Shown here: positions 7,792 through 16,028 of the stretch, piece after piece
Layout: each line of letters begins with the position of its first letter
Position numbering within the stretch: the first letter of the stretch is position 1
Source of the DNA: a virus
DNA length: 43,814 nucleotides
Virus record (IMG/VR): IMGVR_UViG_3300023229_000029
Location: 1-43,814 of that record
Reading direction: 5' to 3' (one strand)
Position numbers and translations under genes: made by a program
Notes under the pieces: generated by a model
What the model was told of the DNA's origin: nothing
What the model saw: only the letters and a program-made list of their open reading frames with translations
Databases searched by the model: none

Positions 7792-9111
7792 ATGGCATCA
7801 ACATATTCAGATAGACTTAAATTAGAGATTATGTCCACAGGCGCAAACGCCAGTACATGGGGCACTAATACAAATAATAATTTAGATGTAATTGACGCTT
7901 TTATGTCAGGCTATCTTTCAAAGTCAGTTGCGGGTTCTTCTAACATTACTCTTACAACTGCTAATGCCTCAGATACAGCAGAATCATCTAATAGAACAAT
8001 ACGATTAACAGGTGCTTTAACAGGAAACATTGTTGTATTTATTCCCGCAGTAGAAAGTAAATATTCTTTTTTTAACAACACAACAGGTTCATGGACTTTA
8101 ACAATTGCAGCAACAGGACACACAGCAAATGGTATTGTCATTGCTCAGAGTGCAAAAACCACAGTATTTTGTGATGGCGCATCAAATTACAATGTAGAAA
8201 TTCTTTCTTCTACAGATGCAGGAGCCTTAGCCTCAGGAACTTTAGCTGACGCAAGATTTCCTGCAACATTACCTGCAGTCAGTGGAGCAAATTTAACAAA
8301 TTTAGACGCATCAAATTTAGCCTCAGGAACTTTAGCTGACGCAAGATTTCCTGCAACATTACCTGCAGTCAGTGGAGCAAATTTAACAAATTTAGACGCA
8401 TCAAATTTAGCCTCAGGAACATTAAGTAATGATCGTCTTGATACTGTACCTACAACTAAAGGTGGAACAGGACTAACAAGTCTTGGTTCTGCGGGACAAA
8501 TTATTCAAGTAAACGCACCAGGTGCAGCACTTGAGTATGCTGATGCAGGAGGCGGAGCAATTGGTAATGTTACAACAGCTACACAATTGACAAGTTCAGG
8601 TACTATTACAACTAGAGCAGATACTTTATTTGCTATCGGAATTGCAGTTGGTGGAGGCGGGTCAGGTGGCTGTGGTGGACACGGATTTGGTCAAGGCCAA
8701 GGACAACCAGGTGCAACAACTACAGGTTTAGGTTTGACAGGTGCAGGTGGAACACAAGGTGCAGCAGGGTATCCAAATCCAGGATCTAATGGCGGAGCCG
8801 GAGGAGCGGGGGGCGGAATGCTCGGTGGTGCAGCAGGCGGAACTGGCACTCCAGGAAAATTAGGTTCAGGAGGAGCAGGTGGTACAAATCCTTTTGGCTT
8901 AGGAAGTGGCGGACAGGGGTCTCCAGGAAGTGGTGAACATGGCGCAGGCGGAGGAGCAGGCGGAGCCTTTAGCGATATCACAGGACCTTTCACAAGAGGT
9001 GGTACACTTTCAGTGACAGTAGGAGCAGGCGGTATTGGTAGACCAGGTGGTAGAGGTACAGGTCAGTCTGGTGCAGCAGGAATGTTTAGATATTCGGAGT
9101 ATTATACATAA
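7792..9111 (+). CDS. Tail fibre with glycine-rich C-terminal tip
   Basis: A 439-residue tail-fibre protein. The N-terminus (TYSDRLKLEIMSTGANASTW) is typical of marine phage fibres that attach to the tail. Two identical 30-residue repeats (ASGTLADARFPATLPAVSGA type) form a shaft. From about residue 285 the protein becomes extremely Gly-rich, resembling adhesin tips built from polyglycine helices. This part contains X-Pro-Gly triplets (QPG, NPG, TPG, SPG, RPG). A GAGG ribosome binding site lies upstream and the tail chaperone gene follows at a TAATG overlap. Host recognition is the likely role. Confidence 0.85.
   Translation: MASTYSDRLKLEIMSTGANASTWGTNTNNNLDVIDAFMSGYLSKSVAGSSNITLTTANASDTAESSNRTIRLTGALTGNIVVFIPAVESKYSFFNNTTGSWTLTIAATGHTANGIVIAQSAKTTVFCDGASNYNVEILSSTDAGALASGTLADARFPATLPAVSGANLTNLDASNLASGTLADARFPATLPAVSGANLTNLDASNLASGTLSNDRLDTVPTTKGGTGLTSLGSAGQIIQVNAPGAALEYADAGGGAIGNVTTATQLTSSGTITTRADTLFAIGIAVGGGGSGGCGGHGFGQGQGQPGATTTGLGLTGAGGTQGAAGYPNPGSNGGAGGAGGGMLGGAAGGTGTPGKLGSGGAGGTNPFGLGSGGQGSPGSGEHGAGGGAGGAFSDITGPFTRGGTLSVTVGAGGIGRPGGRGTGQSGAAGMFRYSEYYT
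8227..8420 (+). repeat. 90-bp perfect tandem repeat in tail-fibre gene
   Basis: Two complete copies (8227-8316, 8317-8406) and the first 14 bases of a third are identical in DNA. The unit encodes 30 residues of the fibre shaft, so copy-number change keeps the frame and alters shaft length. Exact identity argues for recent duplication. Confidence 0.9.
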
Positions 9112-9458
9112 TGGCTAAGTGGTATAAGATCAATGATATTAAGGTAGTAGAAGTTTCTGATACCTCAGTAATAGGTTGGTATGAAACATCGAACGACAAT
9201 GTCGTACAGGGTTGGTGGTTTCAAAATGGTGATGTCGCTGATTCATATACTTACGGTATTGATGCTTTAAGAGAAGCTAGAGATTTAGCATTAACATCTT
9301 CTGATTGGACACAATTACCTAACTCACCTTTAACAGATTCAAAGAAAGCAGAATGGGCTACATATAGGCAGGAACTAAGAGATTTTCCTGCAAGTCACAC
9401 AACATTTACTGTAACCTTGGATGGCACAGACACAGTGTGGCCTGTTCAACCTTCCTAG
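9111..9458 (+). CDS. Tail fibre assembly chaperone (Phage_tail_APC-like)
   Basis: A 115-residue protein with a small beta-rich N-terminal part (Trp-rich GWYETSNDNVVQGWWFQNG). The diagnostic C-terminal motif follows: SDWTQLPNSPLTDSKKAEW, then YRQELRDFP. That motif is what I know as the phage tail assembly chaperone family (Pfam Phage_tail_APC). Such proteins help fold or trimerise the fibre encoded just upstream, and the two genes are coupled by a TAATG overlap. Confidence 0.85.
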   Translation: MAKWYKINDIKVVEVSDTSVIGWYETSNDNVVQGWWFQNGDVADSYTYGIDALREARDLALTSSDWTQLPNSPLTDSKKAEWATYRQELRDFPASHTTFTVTLDGTDTVWPVQPS

Positions 9459-10066
9459 TGTTTTTAAAAAATAATTATTGGTTTTATGATAAAGCACTTA
9501 ATCCAAAAGTGTGTCAGCAAATAATTAATTATGGTAATTCTTTAAAAGAAAACGCAGGTGTTACATCTGATACAAGTGAAGGCACTGAGGAAGATAAAAA
9601 CAAATTAGCTCAAATCAGAGAATCTAGAATAGCTTGGATTCCACAACTAAGATGGCTTAATATTTGGTTTTGGGATTTTGCTATGAACGCAAATAAATCT
9701 GCGAATTGGGATTTTGATGTTAATATGTCTGAACAATATCAATTTACAAAATATAGAAAAGGTCATTTTTATGGTTGGCATCAAGATTGTGGACCTGATA
9801 ATGTTGGAGATGGTTTACAAAGAAAACTATCTTTAGTTTGCACATTAACTAATCCTTCTGAGTATGAAGGAGGACAACTAGAAATATGTGATCCACAAAT
9901 GTCTCCTATCAGAAAGTTAGAAGATAAAATACATAGTGAAGAACAATGGTTCAATCAAGGAACAGTAATTATTTTTCCTAGTCATATGTGGCATCAAGTA
10001 AAAAAAGTTACTCAAGGTACTAGATATTCTTTAGTGACATGGTTTAGAGGAAAGGAATTTGAATGA
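9458..10066 (+). CDS. 2OG-Fe(II) oxygenase, prolyl-4-hydroxylase type (1)
   Basis: A 202-residue Fe(II)/2-oxoglutarate oxygenase. The metal triad is H108-x-D110 (in YGWHQDCG) and H179; R189 would bind 2-oxoglutarate. The strand after the triad (TNPSEYEGGQLEI) matches the P4Hc/PKHD type. I start it at GTG 9458, which overlaps the previous stop as TAGTG; an upstream in-frame GTG at 9437 would add seven residues inside the chaperone gene. It is the first of ten such enzymes and sits directly behind the tail fibre and its chaperone. Family role: hydroxylation of Pro or other protein residues; substrate unknown. Confidence 0.88.
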   Translation: MFLKNNYWFYDKALNPKVCQQIINYGNSLKENAGVTSDTSEGTEEDKNKLAQIRESRIAWIPQLRWLNIWFWDFAMNANKSANWDFDVNMSEQYQFTKYRKGHFYGWHQDCGPDNVGDGLQRKLSLVCTLTNPSEYEGGQLEICDPQMSPIRKLEDKIHSEEQWFNQGTVIIFPSHMWHQVKKVTQGTRYSLVTWFRGKEFE

Positions 10067-10716
10067 CAACATTTGAACAAGAAAATTACGTTATAATAAA
10101 AAAAGCTATTAGCGAAGAGATAGCTAGTTTTGTGAATGAATATTTTAATATGAAAATGAAGGTTACAGCAAAACTTTTTGAAGCAAATATGATTTCTCCT
10201 TTTGAAGAAAACTATGGAGTATTTGATGACCATCAAGTTCCTGGTGCTTTTTCTTCTTATTCAGATATAGCTATGGAAGTTTTACTTAATGCCTTACATC
10301 CTTTAATGGAAAAAGAAACAGGTATTAAATTAATATCTAATAATTCTTATGCACGTGTATATTTAAAAGGTCAAAAATTACCAAGACATAAAGACAGATT
10401 TGCATGTGAAATATCTACTACCCTTAATTTGGGAGGAGATCCATGGCCTATTTTTTTGGAGCCTGATGATAAAAAAGGTATAGAAGAAAATGGAAAATAC
10501 ATATCTGAAAATAGTAAGGGTCTTAAAGTAGATTTAGGTCCTGGTGACATGTTAATATATAAAGGAAATTTACTCGAACATTGGAGAGAACCTTTAGAGG
10601 GAGACAGATGTACACAAGTATTTCTTCATTATAACAGAGCTGATCATAAAGAGCCGCCATTTGATGGAAGAGAATTTTTAGGTTTACCAAGTTGTTTCGT
10701 ATTAGGCAAAAAATAA
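10063..10716 (+). CDS. 2OG-Fe(II) oxygenase (2)
   Basis: A 217-residue Fe(II)/2OG oxygenase. H109-x-D111 (LPRHKDRF) and H173 form the metal site and R182 is the likely cosubstrate ligand (HWREPLEGDR). PGDMLIYKG before the distal His is typical of the double-stranded beta-helix. It starts in an ATGA overlap with oxygenase 1, so both are made together. It shares little sequence with its neighbour beyond the fold, arguing against simple tandem duplication. Substrate unknown. Confidence 0.87.
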   Translation: MTTFEQENYVIIKKAISEEIASFVNEYFNMKMKVTAKLFEANMISPFEENYGVFDDHQVPGAFSSYSDIAMEVLLNALHPLMEKETGIKLISNNSYARVYLKGQKLPRHKDRFACEISTTLNLGGDPWPIFLEPDDKKGIEENGKYISENSKGLKVDLGPGDMLIYKGNLLEHWREPLEGDRCTQVFLHYNRADHKEPPFDGREFLGLPSCFVLGKK

Positions 10717-10774
10717 AGTTTTACAGTAAACACTTTTCTTTATTAGAAAAACAATATATGGAGTAAAAAAGAAT

Positions 10775-11596
10775 ATGATTAAACCTGAAGAAATAAAAGA
10801 TAAGAATTTTAAGTTATTTTTAGGAATGCCTATGTATGGAGGAATGTTATCTGAAACTACATTACATGGTTTATTGGATTTACAACAATGGTCGTTGTCA
10901 AAACAAAAAAATGTTGAAATGAGAATACAGACCATGGGTAATGAAAGTTTAATAACTAGAGCAAGAAACACGATTGTGTCAATGATGATGGATGCTCAAG
11001 ATTATGTTGCGACTCATTTACTTTTTATAGATGCAGACATTGGTTTTAGTTGGCAAAACGTTGAAAGATTAATTTGCGCTGATAAAGACATTGCCTGTGG
11101 AGTATATCCTAGAAAACATTTACATTTAGAAAAAGCTAATAAATATATTCAAGAAAATCCTGATATATCTCCTGATGAATTAGAGGCTAGAATATTAGGA
11201 TATAATATTAACTTTGATAACCCTAAAGAATTAAAAGGAGAAAATGGATTTTTCAAAGTACAAGAAGCCGCTACAGGAATGATGTTAATTAAAAGAGAGG
11301 TTTTAAGAAAAATGATGAAAGCTTACCCTGAAAGAAAATATGAATCTGATCAAATTGTCAATGGTGGCTACTATAAATCAGATAATTGTTACGATTTGTT
11401 TGCAGTTGGTCCTTATGAAACTTTGGATCAAAAAAGATATTTATCAGAGGATTATTACTTTTCAAGATTGTGGCAACAACTTGGTGGAGAAATTTGGGCA
11501 GATTTAGCAAGTCCATTAACTCATTTTGGAAACAGAGCATTCAAGGGACATGTAGGTACTTTAGTAACAAAAGTAGATGATTCAAATAATAGATAA
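10775..11596 (+). CDS. GT-A fold glycosyltransferase
   Basis: A 273-residue glycosyltransferase-like protein with nucleotide-sugar/metal motif D86-A-D88 (LLFIDADIGF), an ESLITRARN segment near residues 57-65 and an acidic catalytic-type SEDYYFSR near the end. GT2-like phage proteins of this kind are known from marine viruses. A GGAG ribosome binding site precedes the ATG after a 58-base gap, and the gene lies between oxygenases 2 and 3. It may glycosylate a hydroxyl made by a neighbouring hydroxylase, or a surface glycan. Confidence 0.8.
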   Translation: MIKPEEIKDKNFKLFLGMPMYGGMLSETTLHGLLDLQQWSLSKQKNVEMRIQTMGNESLITRARNTIVSMMMDAQDYVATHLLFIDADIGFSWQNVERLICADKDIACGVYPRKHLHLEKANKYIQENPDISPDELEARILGYNINFDNPKELKGENGFFKVQEAATGMMLIKREVLRKMMKAYPERKYESDQIVNGGYYKSDNCYDLFAVGPYETLDQKRYLSEDYYFSRLWQQLGGEIWADLASPLTHFGNRAFKGHVGTLVTKVDDSNNR

Positions 11597-12086
11597 TTTT
11601 TTTAGTATATATAGTAGAGACTACTATTTATTTGCGAAACAGCTTACGTTTCATGAGTCATTAAATTATAAAAATCTTATGGGATTTGATGACAAGCATG
11701 TAGATTTTCCAGGACGCAGAACTTTACAACTTAGCACAGAGTCACCTTTCTTTTATTTAAATATTGTAAATAATGTTTATGATAGGTTTGGTATAAAATT
11801 AGACGATACAGCAGGAGTATATTGTCATGTTAGATTTGAAAATGATAGAGATGATTGGATACACACCGATAAAGGAAAAACAATATTGGTATTTTTATCT
11901 GAAACAAATTTAGACTCTGGAACATGTTTTTTTGATAATAATGATAATCTTACTGATAACATTAGTTTTATACATAATAGAGCTGTAATGTTTGATGGTA
12001 ATATAAAACACATGTCAAAAAAAAATTATGGTTCAACAATAGAAGATGGCAGGATGACTATTAACATATTTATTGAAAATGCTTAA
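11577..12086 (+). CDS. 2OG-Fe(II) oxygenase (3)
   Basis: A 169-residue Fe(II)/2OG oxygenase. H96-x-D98 (DWIHTDKGK) and H145 form the metal site and R159 is the cosubstrate Arg. It starts inside the glycosyltransferase gene (20-base overlap) and its end overlaps oxygenase 4. Compact length and the motif SETNLDSGTCFF between the two halves suit a small P4H-like hydroxylase. Substrate unknown. Confidence 0.85.
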   Translation: MIQIIDNFFSIYSRDYYLFAKQLTFHESLNYKNLMGFDDKHVDFPGRRTLQLSTESPFFYLNIVNNVYDRFGIKLDDTAGVYCHVRFENDRDDWIHTDKGKTILVFLSETNLDSGTCFFDNNDNLTDNISFIHNRAVMFDGNIKHMSKKNYGSTIEDGRMTINIFIENA

Positions 12087-12618
12087 ATCTGTAAAAGAAG
12101 GGTCTATATTATTAAAGCCTCAATTTCTACCTTTAGAGGTTTATAATTCCACTCTTGATATATTTAACAACAATAAATTTTACGCAACATATCAGCCTTC
12201 GGAAATATTCTATGGTAATAGATTACAGGCTTATCCTTGTCATCAGTATATATTAAGAGAAGATGAAAATAAAATATTTACAGATCTTATGTGTCAATTA
12301 TTAGAGACTCCTATAGAACTTTTTACCATTGCAAGAAAAATTATAACCACAGAGATACAACAGTCAAAGTGCAATACAAAATATGGCTACATACATCAGG
12401 ACTCTCATTGTGATCTAGCGGCTGTATTACCTTTTGATCAAACAGTAGACGGAGGAACAGCTTTCTTTGAGAATATTTGGGATAAGTATCCCGATATAAC
12501 AGTAGGTGCATATCCTAACAGGCTTATTGTATACAACTCACAAAGACCTCACTCGCCTTCACATGATTTTACATTTGCAGAAAGAAAGGTTTTAGCCTTT
12601 ATGATAAAGTTGAAATGA
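12079..12618 (+). CDS. 2OG-Fe(II) oxygenase, DUF6445-like (4)
   Basis: A 179-residue protein with H106-x-D108 (YIHQDSHCD), DGGTAFF, distal H158 (QRPHSPS) and R169: a complete Fe(II)/2OG site. The layout reminds me of DUF6445, a 2OG oxygenase-like family. I use ATG 12079, which overlaps the previous stop by eight bases; an in-frame TTG at 12073 would add two residues. It is coupled to oxygenase 5 by ATGA. Substrate unknown. Confidence 0.8.
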   Translation: MLKSVKEGSILLKPQFLPLEVYNSTLDIFNNNKFYATYQPSEIFYGNRLQAYPCHQYILREDENKIFTDLMCQLLETPIELFTIARKIITTEIQQSKCNTKYGYIHQDSHCDLAAVLPFDQTVDGGTAFFENIWDKYPDITVGAYPNRLIVYNSQRPHSPSHDFTFAERKVLAFMIKLK

Positions 12619-13166
12619 AACTAGAAGTAATACAGTTTTCAATTCATAGTTTATATTCTGTCTATATTGTAAGAGATTATTTATCTCAAGAAGAGTTGCA
12701 CAAGCTTGATAAGGCTCTCAGAGATAAAACAGAAATAGATGAGATGAATAAATCTACTAATGTAAAAGGTAATATGACTTCTTATTCTGCTCTACAAGAT
12801 GTACAAGAATGCACAGATTTGATTGGTAAGGCAATCTTTACCATTGATTCAATAGTTAAACTAAGGAGCTCTCATGGAAGAGATAATTTTCTATATCGTG
12901 TTACTGATGCTTGGGGAATGAGACACAACACTAATGACTATTCTATAAATCATGCTCATTATCCTTCTCATTGGTCTGCTGCTTTTTATACTACTGTGCC
13001 TGATCCTAAGCCATTTATGAAGCTTATTGAGTTTAATAATAAAATAGAATTGGATAGTAATATGTTAATTATATTTCCTGCTATGGTTAATCACGAGGTA
13101 TCTATTAATGAATCTGATAAAGAAAGAATATCAATGGCTTTTAATATTGATGTGGAAAAACAGTAA
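12615..13166 (+). CDS. 2OG-Fe(II) oxygenase, HxH (TIGR02466-like) type (5)
   Basis: A 183-residue protein. After AWGMRHNTND comes H113-A-H115 (INHAHYPSHWS), distal H160 (MVNHEV) and R171. This is the HxH form of the fold seen in the TIGR02466/2OG-FeII_Oxy_5 group rather than the usual HxD. It ends the second oxygenase run, 20 bases before the gp10-like tail gene. It starts with ATGA on oxygenase 4. Whether the second His binds iron cannot be told from sequence. Confidence 0.78.
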   Translation: MKLEVIQFSIHSLYSVYIVRDYLSQEELHKLDKALRDKTEIDEMNKSTNVKGNMTSYSALQDVQECTDLIGKAIFTIDSIVKLRSSHGRDNFLYRVTDAWGMRHNTNDYSINHAHYPSHWSAAFYTTVPDPKPFMKLIEFNNKIELDSNMLIIFPAMVNHEVSINESDKERISMAFNIDVEKQ

Positions 13167-13186
13167 AACTGTAGTATATTATAGAA

Positions 13187-15010
13187 ATGTCCTTAGTAAA
13201 TTTTAGACCAGATCCAGGTATTAATAAAGAAATCACCGATTACACAGGTGCAAATAAGTGGACTGACGGTGATATGGTTAGATTTTTCCAAGGATTACCA
13301 CAAAAAATAAAAGGTTGGGAAAAATTTATATCTACAACCCTTGTAGGAGTGGCAAGAGATCAGCACGCTTGGGTGGCATTAGATGGCACAAGATATAACG
13401 CCATAGGCACAGACAGAAAATTATACGTAATAGAAGAGGGTACTGCATTTGACATTACTCCTTTAAGAAGAACACAAGCTCGTACAAATCCTTTTACCAC
13501 TAATGCCACTACTTCAGTTGTTGTTACTGATACAGCACATGATGCTCATCAAGGTGATTTTGTTACTTTTGATAGTTTTAGTGCAATAGATGATTTAGAT
13601 ATGAACAAAGAGTTTGAAGTAACTTCTATTGTAAACACTTCCGCATATGTCGTAACTCATACAAGTACCGCTTCAGGATCTACCGCTTCGGGCGGAGGCA
13701 CGGGCAATATGAAGTATCAAATAAACATTGGTCCTTCTCTGTCAACTTCAGCTTACGGTTGGGGTACAGATACCTGGGGAGCAGGTACATGGGGCACACC
13801 TTCAACCTCATCAAACGTAACATTAGAAGCTAGACAATGGTCATTAGATAATTTTGGTGAAGATTTAATAGCAACTGTTTTAAATGGTGGTGCTTTTAAA
13901 TGGGACACATCAGTAGGTGTATCAACAAGAGCATCTCAAATTACTAACACTCCCACAGCTTCAAGGCTAAGTTTGATATCTACTCCTGATAGACATTTAA
14001 TATTTATGGGTACTCAATCGACAATAGGTTCAGAGCCACAAGATGATTTATTAATAAGATTCTCTAGTCAAGAAGATATAGAAACTTATCAACCAACGGC
14101 TGAGAATACAGCTGGATCACTAAGAGTTGCTGACGGATCGCGAATCGTGGGAGCAACAAGATCAAGAGGTCAGATACTTGTATGGACCGATACTTCTTTG
14201 CACTCTCTACAATTTATAGGTCCACCATTTACTTTTGGTCTAAGACAATTAGGTCAATCCTGTGGTATTATAGGACAACACGCTGCTATAGATATTAATG
14301 GTAATTCTTATTGGATGTCTCAAAGTTCTTTTTATGCTTTCGATGGTACTGTTAAAAAACTACCTTGCACTGTAGAACAGTTTGTTTTTAATAATATAAA
14401 TCAAACAGGAGCAGAAAATGCTTTTGCAGGACATAACGGTGAATTCAATGAAATATTATGGTTTTACCCTAGAACAGGATCAGATCAAATAAACGCTATT
14501 GTAGCTTATAATTATTTAGAGGGAACTTGGTGGACAGGAACATTAGCTCGATCAACGTGGATTGATAGAGAAGTTTATGATATCCCTATAGCTACTGAAT
14601 TTTTTCCTTCAGCAATAGCTAACAACGAAGTTATTCTCGGACTAACAGCAGGATCTAGTCAAGCATTTATACATGAGACAGGAAATGATGCTGATGGAGC
14701 AGCAATTACAGCTTATGTAAAGTCAGGTGTAGTAGAATTAGGGACAGGGGATGAGTTTTCATTTGTATCAAAATTAATTCCTGATATACAAAATCAAGAA
14801 GGAGTTTTGAACGCAAAGTTAGAGTTTAAAAATTATCCAAATAATAGTATAAGTGTCACAAAAACTGCTAGCTTTACTGATAGCACAGAGTTTGTTAGTT
14901 TAAGAGGCAGAGGAAGAGAGTTTACTGTTAATCTTGTGTCTAACACTACAGGCACATCTTGGAGGGCGGGTACTCAAAGATTTGATATACAACCTGATGG
15001 CAGAAGATAA
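13187..15010 (+). CDS. P22 gp10-like tail hub/DNA stabilisation protein
   Basis: A 607-residue protein with a start (VNFRPDPGINKEITDYTGAN) and overall beta-propeller-like repeats (TPDRHLIFMG, LVWTDTSLHSLQF, YWMSQSSFYAFDG) that I recognise from P22 gp10-type head-completion/tail proteins of marine podoviruses. It would plug the neck and link the adaptor to the tail tip. A Trp/Gly motif (GWGTDTWGAGTWGT) lies at residues 191-204. It is a structural gene lodged between two runs of oxygenase genes. Confidence 0.82.
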   Translation: MSLVNFRPDPGINKEITDYTGANKWTDGDMVRFFQGLPQKIKGWEKFISTTLVGVARDQHAWVALDGTRYNAIGTDRKLYVIEEGTAFDITPLRRTQARTNPFTTNATTSVVVTDTAHDAHQGDFVTFDSFSAIDDLDMNKEFEVTSIVNTSAYVVTHTSTASGSTASGGGTGNMKYQINIGPSLSTSAYGWGTDTWGAGTWGTPSTSSNVTLEARQWSLDNFGEDLIATVLNGGAFKWDTSVGVSTRASQITNTPTASRLSLISTPDRHLIFMGTQSTIGSEPQDDLLIRFSSQEDIETYQPTAENTAGSLRVADGSRIVGATRSRGQILVWTDTSLHSLQFIGPPFTFGLRQLGQSCGIIGQHAAIDINGNSYWMSQSSFYAFDGTVKKLPCTVEQFVFNNINQTGAENAFAGHNGEFNEILWFYPRTGSDQINAIVAYNYLEGTWWTGTLARSTWIDREVYDIPIATEFFPSAIANNEVILGLTAGSSQAFIHETGNDADGAAITAYVKSGVVELGTGDEFSFVSKLIPDIQNQEGVLNAKLEFKNYPNNSISVTKTASFTDSTEFVSLRGRGREFTVNLVSNTTGTSWRAGTQRFDIQPDGRR

Positions 15011-15177
15011 TGGCTAAATTAGTTTTACAAAGATTTCCTGATCCAAGACCTGAGTATGATGCTCAACAGTCTTCTGAACTTATTAGACAATTAGAGGAAA
15101 TGATACAACAATTAAACACACAGTACACTCAGGATACTCAAGAAGAGAGTACAAGAAGAACTTGGTTCTTAGGATAA
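15010..15177 (+). CDS. Small conserved coiled-coil virion-module protein
   Basis: A 55-residue ORF starting MAKLVLQRFPDPRPEYD, with a helical Gln/Glu-rich middle and ending RRTWFLG. Its ATG shares a base with the gp10-like stop (TAATG) and it ends three bases before the next start. I remember very similar small proteins after gp10-like genes in marine phages. Function unknown; a short coiled coil joining tail parts is plausible. Confidence 0.65.
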   Translation: MAKLVLQRFPDPRPEYDAQQSSELIRQLEEMIQQLNTQYTQDTQEESTRRTWFLG

Positions 15178-15180
15178 GAT

Positions 15181-15534
15181 ATGGCAGACGTATTTAGAAG
15201 ATTTACACAAACAGCACCTAACACAGCGGTCAATACACTTTTTACAGTTCCTACTCCTGATCTTGCAGCGACTCCTCCTGTTCCTGTTTCAACTTTTATT
15301 GTGAAAACTATTATTCTACATAACTCCGCTGGTTCAGGAACCGTTAATGTAAAATTAACACATAATGATGGCGCGGTAGATGTAGAGATAAATAATATAG
15401 ATGTAGCTCACGGAACTACTCAACAACTTAATGGCCCTTATGTTTATGCTGCTGGAGACGCTTTAAAACTTCAAGCCGATGCAACAACTCTTAGTTCAGA
15501 TGTTTCTATATTGGAGATTAAGCAACAACTATAA
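15181..15534 (+). CDS. Probable small virion structural protein
   Basis: A 117-residue all-beta-looking protein starting MADVFRRFTQTAPNTAVNTL, with strands such as STFIVKTIILHNS and TVNVKLTH. It resembles small fibre-base or decoration proteins in marine phages (from memory, no named family). It is coupled by TAATG to oxygenase 6, showing that structural and oxygenase genes share one transcript. Confidence 0.65.
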   Translation: MADVFRRFTQTAPNTAVNTLFTVPTPDLAATPPVPVSTFIVKTIILHNSAGSGTVNVKLTHNDGAVDVEINNIDVAHGTTQQLNGPYVYAAGDALKLQADATTLSSDVSILEIKQQL

Positions 15535-16028
15535 TGAGATTAATACAAGATGGGATGTTGAATAAAGAAGCCTGTGACGCATTAATTAATCTCTATCAAA
15601 ACAACAGGCCACTAACTAAATTGTGGCACAGCACAAATACACTAAATTTAGCGCAAGTAGAAAATCAATACGATCAATTAGCAAAAAAAATAATATTTGG
15701 TATGACAACTTTTTTAAGCACAAAAGGAGCTGTAGTTTATCCTGAACTTTGTCAGGTAGTTCACAGATCTGAAGGTACTTCACACGGTTTACACGTAGAT
15801 GATGCAAGAACTTCAACTGTAATGACCTCTATAACATACCTTAATGAGGACTATAAAGGTGGAGAAACATTTTTTGAAGACGATTTTGCAGTTCCACCTA
15901 AGTTAGGTAGATCCTTGTTCTTTGATGGAAGAGCTTTTAGGCACGGTGTAAATGAAATCAAAGGCAACAGATTCACATTAGCCATATGGTACGCATCAAA
16001 CGTGAACGATTTTTATGGAATTAGTTAA
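15534..16028 (+). CDS. 2OG-Fe(II) oxygenase, prolyl-4-hydroxylase type (6)
   Basis: A 164-residue, textbook small P4H-type oxygenase: H87-x-D89 (GLHVDDAR), the LNEDYKGGETFF strand, distal H137 (FRHGVNEI) and R146. It opens the third and longest oxygenase run. It starts at TAATG on a structural gene and its end overlaps the degenerate cupin by 14 bases. Substrate unknown; protein Pro or Asn/Asp hydroxylation is the family norm. Confidence 0.88.
   Translation: MRLIQDGMLNKEACDALINLYQNNRPLTKLWHSTNTLNLAQVENQYDQLAKKIIFGMTTFLSTKGAVVYPELCQVVHRSEGTSHGLHVDDARTSTVMTSITYLNEDYKGGETFFEDDFAVPPKLGRSLFFDGRAFRHGVNEIKGNRFTLAIWYASNVNDFYGIS

Noticed and set aside
8691-8993. Minus-strand Pro-rich open frame opposite the glycine-rich fibre tip
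   Set aside because: Gly codons (GGN) read as Pro (NCC) on the other strand; the frame is a shadow of the fibre.
7792-9111. Tail-fibre repeats as part of a diversity-generating retroelement
   Set aside because: No reverse transcriptase, no template repeat with adenine-biased differences; the repeats are identical.
10717-10774. Possible promoter in the gap before the glycosyltransferase (TTTACA and ATTAGA)
   Set aside because: Weak -10, and such matches are frequent in AT-rich sequence; the gap mainly holds the GGAG ribosome binding site.
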